From assembly GCF_012184415.1 (NCBI RefSeq), contig NZ_VTOX01000001.1, forward strand, positions 186,001 through 250,000: DNA of 64,000 nt, written 5' to 3'. This DNA is from Ramlibacter lithotrophicus (GTDB lineage Bacteria; Pseudomonadota; Gammaproteobacteria; Burkholderiales; Burkholderiaceae_C). The notes below the pieces were generated by a model, which did no database searches, had not been told where the DNA came from, and was given only the letters and a program-made list of their open reading frames with translations. Position numbers and translations under genes: made by a program. This document shows, piece after piece, positions 55,380 through 63,618 of the stretch. Each line of letters opens with the position of its first letter. The stretch's first letter is position 1.

Positions 55380-55520
55380 ATGCGCTTCCACTTCGTCATG
55401 CTGCTGATCGTGGTCCTCGTCTCGCTGAGCATGCACAGCATGGCGAGCGCCGCAGCGCAACCGGCAGGCGCCGGTCTCCGCGCCGGCATCGAAGCGGACG
55501 CGATGACGCCCCGGCATTGA
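55380..55520 (+). CDS. Small secreted or membrane peptide
   Basis: The 46-residue product has an N-terminal hydrophobic signal (MRFHFVMLLIVVLVSLSMHS) with cleavage likely after ASA near residue 24, and a short polar mature part (QPAGAGLRAGIEADAMTPRH). The ribosome site is weak (GGCGAGA). It lies between the GTCC-box and a perfect terminator, which supports that it is a real transcription unit. Confidence 0.55.
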   Translation: MRFHFVMLLIVVLVSLSMHSMASAAAQPAGAGLRAGIEADAMTPRH

Positions 55521-55539
55521 CTGCCGGCGAACCGCACGG

Positions 55540-55566
55540 AAAAGGGACGCCGCGGCGTCCCTTTTT
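55540..55566. terminator. Perfect bidirectional terminator
   Basis: AAAAGGGACGCC, GC and GGCGTCCCTTTT form a perfect palindrome with A and T runs on both sides. It can end the 46-residue gene from the left and the Gln/Asn-rich gene from the right. Confidence 0.9.
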
Positions 55567-55584
55567 CCTGGCGTGCGCGCAGTG

Positions 55585-55899
55585 TCAGCGGTTGCGGTCG
55601 CTGCCCTGGCTGCCCTGGCTACCCTGGTTGCCCTGGTTCCAGCTCTCTTCGTCGTCGTCCAGGCTCGACTGCCGGCCCTGTTCGCCGCGGCTTGCCTGTC
55701 CACGGTCCTGCTGCTGGTTGCCCATGGAGCCGCCGCGCTGGTCCTGCTGCGAGCCCTGGTTGCCCTGCTGCGATCCCCGGTTGGCCTGGCCACGATCCTG
55801 CTGGTTCTGCTGCTGGCTCGAACCCTGGTTCGAGCGCGAGCCCTGCTCCTGCTGCTGGCCGCGTTGGCCGCCCTGGTCGTTGCCCTGGTTTTGCGCCAT
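55585..55899 (-). CDS. Gln/Asn/Gly/Ser-rich low-complexity protein
   Basis: The 104-residue product is almost only Q, N, G, S, R, D and E, with short imperfect repeats (QGNDQGGQRGQQQEQ, QQNQQDRGQANRG, QGNQGSQQDQRGG, NQGNQGSQGSQGSDRNR) and one acidic patch (LDDDEESW). It has the composition of a prion-like or hydrophilin-type disordered protein. CAGGAGAGACATCG precedes the ATG. It carries the best tandem GTCC-box promoter in the window. Confidence 0.8.
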   Translation of the reverse strand: MAQNQGNDQGGQRGQQQEQGSRSNQGSSQQQNQQDRGQANRGSQQGNQGSQQDQRGGSMGNQQQDRGQASRGEQGRQSSLDDDEESWNQGNQGSQGSQGSDRNR

Positions 55900-55955
55900 C
55901 GATGTCTCTCCTGAAGTTGAACACTGGCGTGGCCGGATCGCCAGCCACCGGAACC

Positions 55956-56013
55956 ACTCTAGGGATCCGGCTGTGGCGCGCTGTCGGACAAGGGTGCGAA
56001 CGGCCTGTAGGAC
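55956..56013 (-). promoter_or_regulatory. Tandem GTCCTACA/GTCCGACA-box promoter of the Q/N-rich gene
   Basis: On the minus strand: GTCCTACA (56013-56006), 16 bases, GTCCGACA (55989-55982), 20 bases, TAGAGT (55961-55956) and GG, then 56 bases to ATG 55899. Both boxes are exact, spaced 24 bases start-to-start. Confidence 0.6.
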
Positions 56014-56064
56014 CGCTTCTCTGCCGTTTACGGCTCGTGCGTCAATGCTGCGGCACGAAACAGT

Positions 56065-56646
56065 TCACCCATGCGCGTGGGCGGCGTGCAGCTGCGCGTC
56101 CAGCAGCGCGATGAACTTGTCGTTGAACTGCGGGAGGTCCGCCGGCTTGCGGCTCGACACCCAGTTGCGGTCCACCACCACCGGTTCATCGCGCCAGTGG
56201 CCGCCGGCATTCACAATGTCGGCCTGCAGCGTCGGCCAGCTCGTCAGGGTGCGGCCGCGCACCATACCGGCCGAGACCAGGAGCCATGGTCCGTGGCAGA
56301 TGACCGCCAGCGGCTTGTCCTGCTGGTCCATCGCGCGCACGAACTGCTGCGCGTGCTGGCTGGCGCGGATCATGTCGGCATTGCGCACGCCCCCAGGGAC
56401 GAGCACGCCGTCGAAGGCCTCCGGCCGCGCTTCTTCCAGCGTGAGGTCGACGTCGAAGTGGTCGCCCGGGCGGTCGTGGTGGAATCCCTGGATGCGGCCG
56501 CGGCTCACCGCCAGGAGGCGGGTGGTGACGCCGAGCTCGTCGAGCGCCCGGCGCGGCTCGACCAGTTCGGACTGCTCGAACCCGTTGCCGGCCACGATGG
56601 CGACCGCCAGGCCCGACAGGCGTTGGGAAGGTGCTGTCTTGTCCAT
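56065..56646 (-). CDS. DJ-1/PfpI-family protein
   Basis: The 193-residue product is a DJ-1/PfpI glutamine-amidotransferase-like protein: VAGNGFEQSELVEPRRAL, VLVPGGVRNADMI, and the nucleophile cysteine in AVICHGPWLLV (about 118), with ADIVNAGGHWRDEPVVVDRNWVSSRKPADL beyond (in part). Family members are proteases, glyoxalases or chaperones; the activity cannot be told. It lies next to the cluster of small stress-type proteins. Confidence 0.87.
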   Translation of the reverse strand: MDKTAPSQRLSGLAVAIVAGNGFEQSELVEPRRALDELGVTTRLLAVSRGRIQGFHHDRPGDHFDVDLTLEEARPEAFDGVLVPGGVRNADMIRASQHAQQFVRAMDQQDKPLAVICHGPWLLVSAGMVRGRTLTSWPTLQADIVNAGGHWRDEPVVVDRNWVSSRKPADLPQFNDKFIALLDAQLHAAHAHG

Positions 56647-56758
56647 GATCAGCCAAGCGTAGGCCGGGGCGGGGTGGCTGGCTGTCGGATGGCGACGCGT
56701 TGCGCGTAGGAGTTTGCGTGTGCCCCGAGCGGCACGCCGGCGGCGCGGACCGCGCGCC

Positions 56759-57700
56759 TCACCGGCTGGCGCTGGCGTAGAGGTCGGTGGACAGGTACTT
56801 GAGGCCCGAGTCGCACGCCAGCGTGGCCACGGTGCGACCCGGTCCCAGCTGCCGGGCCAGGCGCAGGGCAGCGAAGACGTTGGCGCCGGTCGAGGTGCCG
56901 GCGAACAGCGCTTCGTCGCGCGCCAGCCGCCGCGCCATCTCCTTGGCCTGCGCCGTGGACACCTGCACGATCTCGTCGGCGATGGCGGCCGTCCACATCG
57001 GCGGCACGAAGCCGGGCCCGACGCCTTCGATCTTGTGGGCGCCGGCCGCGCCGCCGGAGAGCACTGCCGATTCGGCAGGCTCGACGGCGGCGATGCGGAT
57101 CTGCGGGTCGAGCTCGCGCAACACGGCGGCGACCCCCTTGATGCATTGCGCGGTGCCGACCGACTGCACGAACGCGTCGATGCGCCGCCCCGACTGCTCC
57201 CACAGCTCCCGCGCCAGCGGCGCGTAGCCGGCGGCTGCCTGGGGATTGTTGAACTGGTCGGCATAGAACGTGCCGGGCGCCGCCGCCAGTTCGCCCGCCT
57301 TGTCAATCATGCGCTGGATCAGCTCCTTCGTGGTGCGGCCGCCTTCGCTCGGAATCTCGACCACCGTCGCGCCGAGCGCCCGCATGTGGTCGCGTTTCTC
57401 GCGGCTGAACGCGTCCGACGTCACCAGGGTGGCCGGATAGCCCAGCGCGGCGCAGACGAACGCCAGCGACGTGCCGGTGCTGCCGCCGGTGTACTCCACG
57501 AGCGTGCCACCGCGGGCGAGCCGCCCAGCGGCCGCGGCGCCTTGCACAACGGCCAGCGCCATGCGGTCCTTCATGCTGCCGGTCGGGTTGTGGCTCTCCA
57601 GCTTGACCAGCACGCGGGCGCAGCCGCCGGGGACGAGCTGGCGCAGTTCGATGACGGGCGTGTTCCCGACGGATGCGAGGGTGGTGGGTCCGGATGCCAT
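56759..57700 (-). CDS. Cysteine-synthase-like PLP enzyme
   Basis: The 313-residue product is a fold-type II PLP enzyme of the CysK/CysM/CBS group: the PLP lysine in NPTGSMKDRMAL, phosphate-binding loop TGGSTGTSLAFV, and the C-terminal FAGTSTGANVFAAL. The TGGSTGTS loop (instead of TSGNTG) and ending LACDSGLKYLSTDLY suggest a cystathionine-synthase-like or O-acetylserine/O-phosphoserine enzyme, not certainly CysK. No other cys gene is nearby. Confidence 0.82.
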   Translation of the reverse strand: MASGPTTLASVGNTPVIELRQLVPGGCARVLVKLESHNPTGSMKDRMALAVVQGAAAAGRLARGGTLVEYTGGSTGTSLAFVCAALGYPATLVTSDAFSREKRDHMRALGATVVEIPSEGGRTTKELIQRMIDKAGELAAAPGTFYADQFNNPQAAAGYAPLARELWEQSGRRIDAFVQSVGTAQCIKGVAAVLRELDPQIRIAAVEPAESAVLSGGAAGAHKIEGVGPGFVPPMWTAAIADEIVQVSTAQAKEMARRLARDEALFAGTSTGANVFAALRLARQLGPGRTVATLACDSGLKYLSTDLYASASR

Positions 57701-57797
57701 GGTGCGGGCGGTGTCGCGGGCCGATGGAGCTCGGCCGAGGCCCGGAGGATAGCGCCTGGCGCGGCTCGCTGTGCCGCAGCGGCGGCGGCCGGGTGCA

Positions 57798-58280
57798 TCA
57801 GCGCTCGCGCACCGCCAGGGCGAATGCGACGGCGAAGGCGAAGGCGAGCAGCAGCCCCCATTTCAGCGATGCGGCCAGCGCCGCGGCCGTGTACGCCCAG
57901 GGAACGCCGAACCGCGGCACTTCGGTGAGCCACAGATGCAGGGCGTTCTCGGTCGAGTCGAACGCGGCTGCCAGCGGCAGGGCCCACTTCGCCCAGCAGC
58001 GCAATGCCGGCTGGCCGGCGAACAGCGCCGTGCGGGTGGCCAGCAGCCAGCCGAAGGCGCCGTAGCAGGCGAGCAGGGCGAAATCAGCCGGGAAGTGCGA
58101 GCGGTACCGCGCCAGGTGCTCCGCAGGCCAGAGATGGACGACCTGCCCGAACACGCGCGGCGAGAACGCCAGTTGCAGGGTGAGCACGCCCGGCTCGAGC
58201 GGCGCGAGGTAGAGCGCGATGCCGGCGAAGAGCGCTGCGGCCAGGCCGCCGGTGGCCCGGACGAGGAATACCGCCTTCAT
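57798..58280 (-). CDS. Integral membrane protein of unknown function
   Basis: The 160-residue product has about four membrane spans (ATGGLAAALFAGIALYLAPL, FALLACYGAFGWLLATR, WAKWALPLAAAFD, LKWGLLLAFAFAVAFALAV). I recognise no family. It overlaps the upstream EamA gene by 4 bases (ATGA), so the two are co-translated. Confidence 0.7.
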   Translation of the reverse strand: MKAVFLVRATGGLAAALFAGIALYLAPLEPGVLTLQLAFSPRVFGQVVHLWPAEHLARYRSHFPADFALLACYGAFGWLLATRTALFAGQPALRCWAKWALPLAAAFDSTENALHLWLTEVPRFGVPWAYTAAALAASLKWGLLLAFAFAVAFALAVRER

Positions 58281-59164
58281 GCACGCGCCGTCCGGTGCGC
58301 CACGGGCGCGGTCCGGCCGACGGCGACGACCGCGACCACGAGCGCGGCGACCATCCAGGTCACGATGTCGCCCGGCTCGCCGAGCAGCAGCGCCGCGGCG
58401 AGGATCGTGAGGAACGGCTGAAGCAGCTGTGTCTGTCCCACCCGGGCGATGCCGCCCAGCGCCAGCCCGCGGTACCAGGGAATGAACGCCAGGAACTGGC
58501 TGATCACCATGACGTACCCGAAACCGGCCCAGGACTCGACGGGCAGGCGGATGGTCGAAGGCGCGGCCAGCAGCACGGGCACGAGCAGCACCGGCGCGCT
58601 GAGGACGAGCGCCCACGAGATCACCTGCAGTCCGCCCAGCGTCCGGGAGAGCCGGGCGCCTTCCGCGTAGCCGATGGCGGCGCTGATCACCGCGCCCACC
58701 AGCGCCGCGTCGGCCAGCGCCGGCGCGCCGCGCGACTGGGTGAGCGAGTAGCCGGCGACGAGCGCCGAGCCGACCACGGCGCAGACCCAGAAACGGGCCG
58801 ATGGACGTTCGCCGGAGAACAGGGCGGCGGTCGCGGCGGTGGCCAGCGGAAGGATGCCGAGCACCACGCCGCCGTGCGAGGCATCGACATGCCGCATCGC
58901 CCAGGCCGACAGCAGCGGAAAGCCGACCACGACGCCGGCGGCGACGACGGCCAGCGACCTGAGCTGCTGGCGCGAAGGCAGGGGTTGCCGCGTCGCGAGC
59001 AGGAAGACGCCCGCCAGGAGCGCCGCACCCACGGCGCGGCCGAGCCCGACGAAGACCGGATCGAGCGCCCGCACCGCCACCCGCGTCGCGGGCAAGGTCA
59101 CGGCGAACGCCACCACGGCCAGCAGGCCGAGCAGGTAGCCGAGGTTTTCGTCGCGGGCGGTCAC
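58277..59164 (-). CDS. DMT-superfamily permease (EamA type)
   Basis: The 295-residue product has ten spans in two EamA repeats (AAVAFAVTLPATRVAVRAL, VVLGILPLATAATAALFSGE, RVGQTQLLQPFLTILAAALLLGE), a general efflux permease. Start is GTG. It shares an operon with the membrane protein downstream. The substrate is unknown; a different EamA paralog lies at 33.8 kb. Confidence 0.82.
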   Translation of the reverse strand: MTARDENLGYLLGLLAVVAFAVTLPATRVAVRALDPVFVGLGRAVGAALLAGVFLLATRQPLPSRQQLRSLAVVAAGVVVGFPLLSAWAMRHVDASHGGVVLGILPLATAATAALFSGERPSARFWVCAVVGSALVAGYSLTQSRGAPALADAALVGAVISAAIGYAEGARLSRTLGGLQVISWALVLSAPVLLVPVLLAAPSTIRLPVESWAGFGYVMVISQFLAFIPWYRGLALGGIARVGQTQLLQPFLTILAAALLLGEPGDIVTWMVAALVVAVVAVGRTAPVAHRTARA

Positions 59165-59247
59165 TGGCAGTCGCAGGAGGAGGGCCGATCATAGACAGGG
59201 GCAGCCGGCCGCGACGTGACGCGGGTCTTGTCGTCAGCCCGCAGGGC

Positions 59248-59886
59248 TCAACCTGCCCGGCGCTGTTCCACCGCCAGGCGCACGGCGAGTCCGGCGAGCA
59301 CGCAACCCATGACGTACTGCTGGATGGCGAGCCAACGCGGGTGGCGCCCGAACCAGCGGGCCAGGGCGCCGGCCGACAGCACGATGGTCAGGTTGAAGCC
59401 GAAGCTGATGGCCAGCTGCGTGAGCCCGAGCACGATGCTCTGCCCGAACACCGATCCGTGGTCGGGCGAGACGAACTGCGGAAAGATCGACAGGTAGAAG
59501 ACGGCGATCTTCGGATTGAGCAGGTTGGTGACGAATCCCATCACGAACAACCTGCCGGGCGGGTCCCGCGGCAGCTCGCGCGCCTCGAACGGAGAGCGGC
59601 CGCCGGGCCTGAGCGCCTGCCAGGCGAGGTACAGCAGATAGGCCGCGCCGGCCCACCTGAGCACGTCGTACGCAAGCGGCACCGCCATGAACAACGCCGT
59701 CAGGCCCAGCGCGGTCGCGAAGATGTGGACGAAGAAGGCGGTGATGACGCCGAACAGCGAAATCACCCCGGCGCGCCGCCCCTGGCACAGCGACCGGGAC
59801 AGCAGGTAGATCATGTTCGGCCCCGGCGACAGCGTGATCAGCAGTGCCGCGCCGACGAACAGCAGCCACTCGTGCAAAGGGACCAT
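59248..59886 (-). CDS. LysE/RhtB-family amino-acid exporter
   Basis: The 212-residue product has six spans and the family signature ALLITLSPGPNMIYLLSRSL with GRRAGVISLFG, and the LLNPKIAVFYLSIFPQFV segment. Such exporters release amino acids such as homoserine or threonine; the substrate is not evident. It stands alone between the EamA operon and the GNAT gene. Confidence 0.88.
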   Translation of the reverse strand: MVPLHEWLLFVGAALLITLSPGPNMIYLLSRSLCQGRRAGVISLFGVITAFFVHIFATALGLTALFMAVPLAYDVLRWAGAAYLLYLAWQALRPGGRSPFEARELPRDPPGRLFVMGFVTNLLNPKIAVFYLSIFPQFVSPDHGSVFGQSIVLGLTQLAISFGFNLTIVLSAGALARWFGRHPRWLAIQQYVMGCVLAGLAVRLAVEQRRAG

Positions 59887-59931
59887 GGCGTTCGCGACTG
59901 TGGTTCTTGCGGGAAGGGCAGGGCACCCGGC

Positions 59932-60453
59932 TCAGCGCCGCGCGGGACCGTCCGCCTGGAATGCCTCGTGGAAGGTGACGGTGCCTCGCGGGACACGGCC
60001 GTCGAACGACAGCGCGAAGAACACTTCCGGTGGAACTCCCTCGTAGACGAGGCCGGGGACGTTCCCGAACCCGAACCGCCGGTAGTACCCGGGATGTCCC
60101 ACGAGACAGCAGCCGCGGGCCTGCAAGGCCTGGAGCCGCGACAGTCCCTCCCGGATCAGCGCCTGCCCGATGCCGCGGCGCTGGTAGTGCGGGAGGACCG
60201 AGACCGGTCCGAGTCCGTACCAGCGCGTGGTGCCGTCTGAGAGCGTCACCGGCGAGAAGGCGACATGCCCCACCACGCAGCCGTCGAGTTCGGCGACCAG
60301 CGACACGGTCAGCGCCTTCGCCGCGCGCAGCGCCCGGACGATGAACTGCTCGGTGTGGCTGCTGACCGGCAGCGCCTCGAACGCCGCGACGGTGACGTCG
60401 TCGATGGCGTGCTCGTCGGCGCGCGTTTCGTCGCGGATGATGGCGGCGTCCAT
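59932..60453 (-). CDS. GNAT N-acetyltransferase (YhbS-like)
   Basis: The 173-residue product has the GNAT acetyl-CoA motif LPHYQRRGIGQALIREGL, preceded by WYGLGPVSV, and the LVGHPGYYRRFGF segment found in YhbS-type acetyltransferases. The substrate is unknown. It is divergent from the tctCBA operon, with the palindromic operator between them closer to tctC. Confidence 0.86.
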   Translation of the reverse strand: MDAAIIRDETRADEHAIDDVTVAAFEALPVSSHTEQFIVRALRAAKALTVSLVAELDGCVVGHVAFSPVTLSDGTTRWYGLGPVSVLPHYQRRGIGQALIREGLSRLQALQARGCCLVGHPGYYRRFGFGNVPGLVYEGVPPEVFFALSFDGRVPRGTVTFHEAFQADGPARR

Positions 60454-60544
60454 GGGAGGCTCATTTTCGCCGGATCGGGGCCGTAGCCAATTCGGCCGCT
60501 ATGGTTCCCCCTAATGGCCCGGACGGAGGTCCCCGTTAGATTGC

Positions 60545-60561
60545 AAGTTGTCGGACAACTT
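60545..60561. promoter_or_regulatory. Perfect palindromic operator upstream of tctC
   Basis: AAGTTGTC, G, GACAACTT is a perfect 17-base palindrome 23 bases before the tctC ATG and just upstream of the ribosome site AAGGAGA. Its TTGTC-GACAA core fits operators of FadR-type GntR regulators (general knowledge). The matching regulator gene is not in the window. Confidence 0.6.
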
Positions 60562-60584
60562 CGCACCACAACAAGGAGACTCGC

Positions 60585-61568
60585 ATGGTCACCCGTTCCC
60601 GCCGTTCACTGCTTGCCGCCGCGGCCGCCGCATTGGCGCTCGGCGCCGCCGCGCTGCCGGCTGCCGCCCAGAACTACCCAACGCGCCCGATCACGCTGAT
60701 CGTGCCGTGGGGCGCCGGCGGCGGCACCGACGCCACCGCCCGGATCATCGGCAGCCTGATGGAAAAGGACCTGGGGCAACCGGTCAACGTCGTCAACCGC
60801 ACCGGCGGCAGCGGGGTGGTGGGTCATGCGGCCATCGCCTCGGCGCCGCCGGACGGCTACACGATCGGCCTGGCCACGGTGGAAATCGGCATGATGCACT
60901 GGCAGGGCCTGACCCAGTTGTCGGGCGCGTCGTACACGCCGATCGGCCTGGTCAATGCCGATCCGGCGGGCATCCAGGTGCGCGCCGACGCGCCGTACAA
61001 GACCGTGAACGACCTGCTGGCCGCGATCAAGGCCAATCCGGGCAAGTTCAAGGCGTCCGGCACGGGGCAGGGCGGCATCTGGCACCTGGCGCTGGCCGGC
61101 ATGTTGCGCGACCTCAAGATGGATCCGGCGTCGGTGCCCTGGGTGCCGAGCAACGGCGCCGCGCCCGGGCTGCAGGACATGGTGGCCGGCGGCATCGAGA
61201 TCGCTCCCGTCTCCCTGCCCGAAGCGCGCTCGCTGATCGACGCGGGCAAGGTCAAGAGCCTGGCGATCATGAACGACAAGCCGTCGGCGCTGTACCCGAA
61301 CGTACCGACGCTCAAGTCGGCGACCGGCAGCGACTGGACGATGGCCGCATGGCGCGGCATCGTCGCGCCCAAGGGCCTGCCCAACGACATCCGCGACAAG
61401 CTGGCCGCCTCGGTGAAGAAGATCGCGGCCAGCAAGGAGTACAACGAGTTCATGGCCAGCCGCGGCTATGGCGTGATCTACGCGCCGCCCGAGGAGTTCG
61501 GCAAGTACATGGCCAAGTCGGATGCCGAGATGGGCGTCACGATGAAGGCCGTCGGCCTGGTCAAGTAG
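60585..61568 (+). CDS. tctC: Tripartite tricarboxylate transporter solute-binding protein (TctC/Bug)
   Basis: The 327-residue product has a signal peptide (MVTRSRRSLLAAAAAALALG) and a Bug/TctC-type periplasmic binding fold with YPTRPITLIVPWGAGGGTD, VNVVNRTGGSGVVGH and IWHLALAGMLRDL. It captures a carboxylate substrate for the TctAB membrane pair; the substrate is unknown. Bug genes are numerous in Burkholderiales; this one is with its own tctBA. The palindromic operator lies just upstream. Confidence 0.9.
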   Translation: MVTRSRRSLLAAAAAALALGAAALPAAAQNYPTRPITLIVPWGAGGGTDATARIIGSLMEKDLGQPVNVVNRTGGSGVVGHAAIASAPPDGYTIGLATVEIGMMHWQGLTQLSGASYTPIGLVNADPAGIQVRADAPYKTVNDLLAAIKANPGKFKASGTGQGGIWHLALAGMLRDLKMDPASVPWVPSNGAAPGLQDMVAGGIEIAPVSLPEARSLIDAGKVKSLAIMNDKPSALYPNVPTLKSATGSDWTMAAWRGIVAPKGLPNDIRDKLAASVKKIAASKEYNEFMASRGYGVIYAPPEEFGKYMAKSDAEMGVTMKAVGLVK

Positions 61569-61578
61569 ACCGGCCGGC

Positions 61579-62052
61579 GTGAAACTCAACGACGCGATCT
61601 TCGGGCTGGCGCTGCTGGCCCTGGGCGTGGCCGTGCTGTTCGGGGTGCAGGGCTTCCCGAAGATCCCCGGGCAGCCGGTCGGCCCGGCGCTGTTTCCCGG
61701 ACTGATTGCGGCGGGCCTGTGCATCGCCGGCGTGCTGCTGGTGGTGCAGGGCCTGCGGCGGCAGGCCGGCCAGCCATGGCTGGCCTGGGACAACTGGGTG
61801 CGGTCGCCCCGGCACGGCGCCGCGCTCGCCGTGCTGCTCGGGTCGGTGCTGTTCTACATCGCCGCGGCGGACCTGCTGGGCTTCCTGCCGACGGCTGCGC
61901 TGATCCTGCTGCTGCTGTTCGGCGTGCTGCGCGTGCCGGTACCCCGGGCGGTCCTGCTCGCCGCGGTGGTGTCGCTCGCGATCCACTTCGCCTTCTACAA
62001 ACTGCTGCGCGTGCCCTTGCCATGGGGCGTGCTGGCGCCTTATGCCTGGTGA
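61579..62052 (+). CDS. tctB: Tripartite tricarboxylate transporter small subunit TctB
   Basis: The 157-residue product has four hydrophobic spans (IFGLALLALGVAVLFG, ALFPGLIAAGLCIAGVLLVV, AALAVLLGSVLFYIAAADLLGFLP, AVLLAAVVSLAIHFAFY) as TctB proteins do, with little sequence conservation otherwise. Start is GTG. The gene lies 10 bases after tctC and 33 before tctA, in operon order. Confidence 0.85.
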   Translation: MKLNDAIFGLALLALGVAVLFGVQGFPKIPGQPVGPALFPGLIAAGLCIAGVLLVVQGLRRQAGQPWLAWDNWVRSPRHGAALAVLLGSVLFYIAAADLLGFLPTAALILLLLFGVLRVPVPRAVLLAAVVSLAIHFAFYKLLRVPLPWGVLAPYAW

Positions 62053-62085
62053 CGGCGCACCGCGCGCGCTGAAGGAATCCGCTGC

Positions 62086-63588
62086 ATGCTGACTGCCGTG
62101 ACCCAGGCGTTCGCGATGGTGTTCGAGCCGTACACCATCATGGTGATGATCGGCGCCTCGCTGTTCGGCCTGTTCGTGGGCTCGGTGCCGGGCCTCACCG
62201 CCACGATGGCGACGGCGCTGCTGGTGCCGGTCACCTTCTTCATGCCGCCGATCCCGGCCATCGCCGCGATGGTCACGGCCACGGCGATGGCGATCTTTGC
62301 CGGTGACATTCCCGGTTGCCTGCTGCGTATTCCGGGCACGCCGGCCTCGGCTGCGTACACCGACGAGGCCTACGCGATGACGCGCAAGGGCCAGGCCGAG
62401 AAGGCGCTCGGCGCGGGACTGGTGTTCTCCGCGATCGGCGGCCTGTTCGGTACGGTGGTCCTGATCGTCGCCGCGCCGGCGCTGGCCAGCTTCGCGCTGA
62501 ACTTCAGCTCGTTCGAGTACTTCTGGCTGGTCCTGCTGGGCCTGACCTGCGCCGTGTTCATCACGTCGGGCAACCCGCTGAAGGGCATCGTCACGCTGCT
62601 GCTCGGGCTGCTGGTCGCGTGCGTGGGACTGGGCAACCCGGCGGGCTTCCCCCGCTTCACGTTCGGCAACAACGAGTTGATGGGCGGCATCGGCATGATC
62701 CCGATGATGATCGGCATGTTCGCCATCTCGGAGATCATCCGCTACGTGGTCGACACCAGCCCGCCGCCCGACCTGGTGGTGGAGAAGGTGGGGAACGTGC
62801 TCAGGGGACAGTGGCGACTGGCCCGCCAGTACCCGCTTCAGATCCTGCGCGGCAGCACGCTCGGCACCGCGGTCGGCGCGCTGCCAGGTGCCGGGGCCGA
62901 CATGGCCGCCTGGATCTCGTACGCGATGAGCAAGAAGTTCTCGAAGGAGCCGCACAAGTTCGGCACCGGGCACGTCGAGGGCATCGTCGAATCGGGCGCC
63001 GCCAACAACAGCTCGCTGGCGGGTGCCTGGATTCCGGCGCTGGTGTTCGGCATCCCGGGCGACTCGATCACGGCGATCGTGATCGGTGTGCTGTACATGA
63101 AGAACATGAATCCGGGGCCGACGCTCTTCACCACCAACCCCCAGAACATCTATGCGGTGTTCATGCTGTTCATCATCGCCAACCTCATCATGATCCCGCT
63201 GGGCATCCTGTGCATCAAGGTGGCCAAGCGCATCCTGCTCGTGCCGCGCAACGTGCTGATGCCGACGATCCTGCTGTTCTGCATCGTCGGCACGTTCGCG
63301 ATCAACAACACGCCGTTCGACGTCGGCGTGATGCTGGCGGCGGGGGTCGTGGCCTACCTGCTGGAGGCCAACGGGTTCCCGATCGCGCCGGCGATCCTGG
63401 GGGTGGTGCTGGGCGGGATGCTGGAGGAGAACTTCATCACCTCGATGATCAAGTCCAACGGCGACCTGGGCGCGTTCTTCTCGCGCCCGATCGCGATGGG
63501 GCTGGCGGCGGTCACGATGCTGGTGTGGTTCGCGCCGGTGCTGCTGCGCCGCTTGCGGGCGGCGCGGTCGCGGCCCGTGCCGACCTGA
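62086..63588 (+). CDS. tctA: Tripartite tricarboxylate transporter large permease TctA
   Basis: The 500-residue permease has about ten to twelve spans with the TctA signatures GSVPGLTATMATALLVPVTF, PGDSITAIVIGVLYMKNMNPG and DIPGCLLRIPGTPASAAY, and the GALPGAGADMAAWISYAMSKKF segment. It is the sodium- or proton-coupled channel of the transporter. It converges with the Ldh-family gene 30 bases downstream. Confidence 0.93.
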   Translation: MLTAVTQAFAMVFEPYTIMVMIGASLFGLFVGSVPGLTATMATALLVPVTFFMPPIPAIAAMVTATAMAIFAGDIPGCLLRIPGTPASAAYTDEAYAMTRKGQAEKALGAGLVFSAIGGLFGTVVLIVAAPALASFALNFSSFEYFWLVLLGLTCAVFITSGNPLKGIVTLLLGLLVACVGLGNPAGFPRFTFGNNELMGGIGMIPMMIGMFAISEIIRYVVDTSPPPDLVVEKVGNVLRGQWRLARQYPLQILRGSTLGTAVGALPGAGADMAAWISYAMSKKFSKEPHKFGTGHVEGIVESGAANNSSLAGAWIPALVFGIPGDSITAIVIGVLYMKNMNPGPTLFTTNPQNIYAVFMLFIIANLIMIPLGILCIKVAKRILLVPRNVLMPTILLFCIVGTFAINNTPFDVGVMLAAGVVAYLLEANGFPIAPAILGVVLGGMLEENFITSMIKSNGDLGAFFSRPIAMGLAAVTMLVWFAPVLLRRLRAARSRPVPT

Positions 63589-63618
63589 ACCGCTGAATGC
63601 GGCGTCCGGCGGCCCGCA

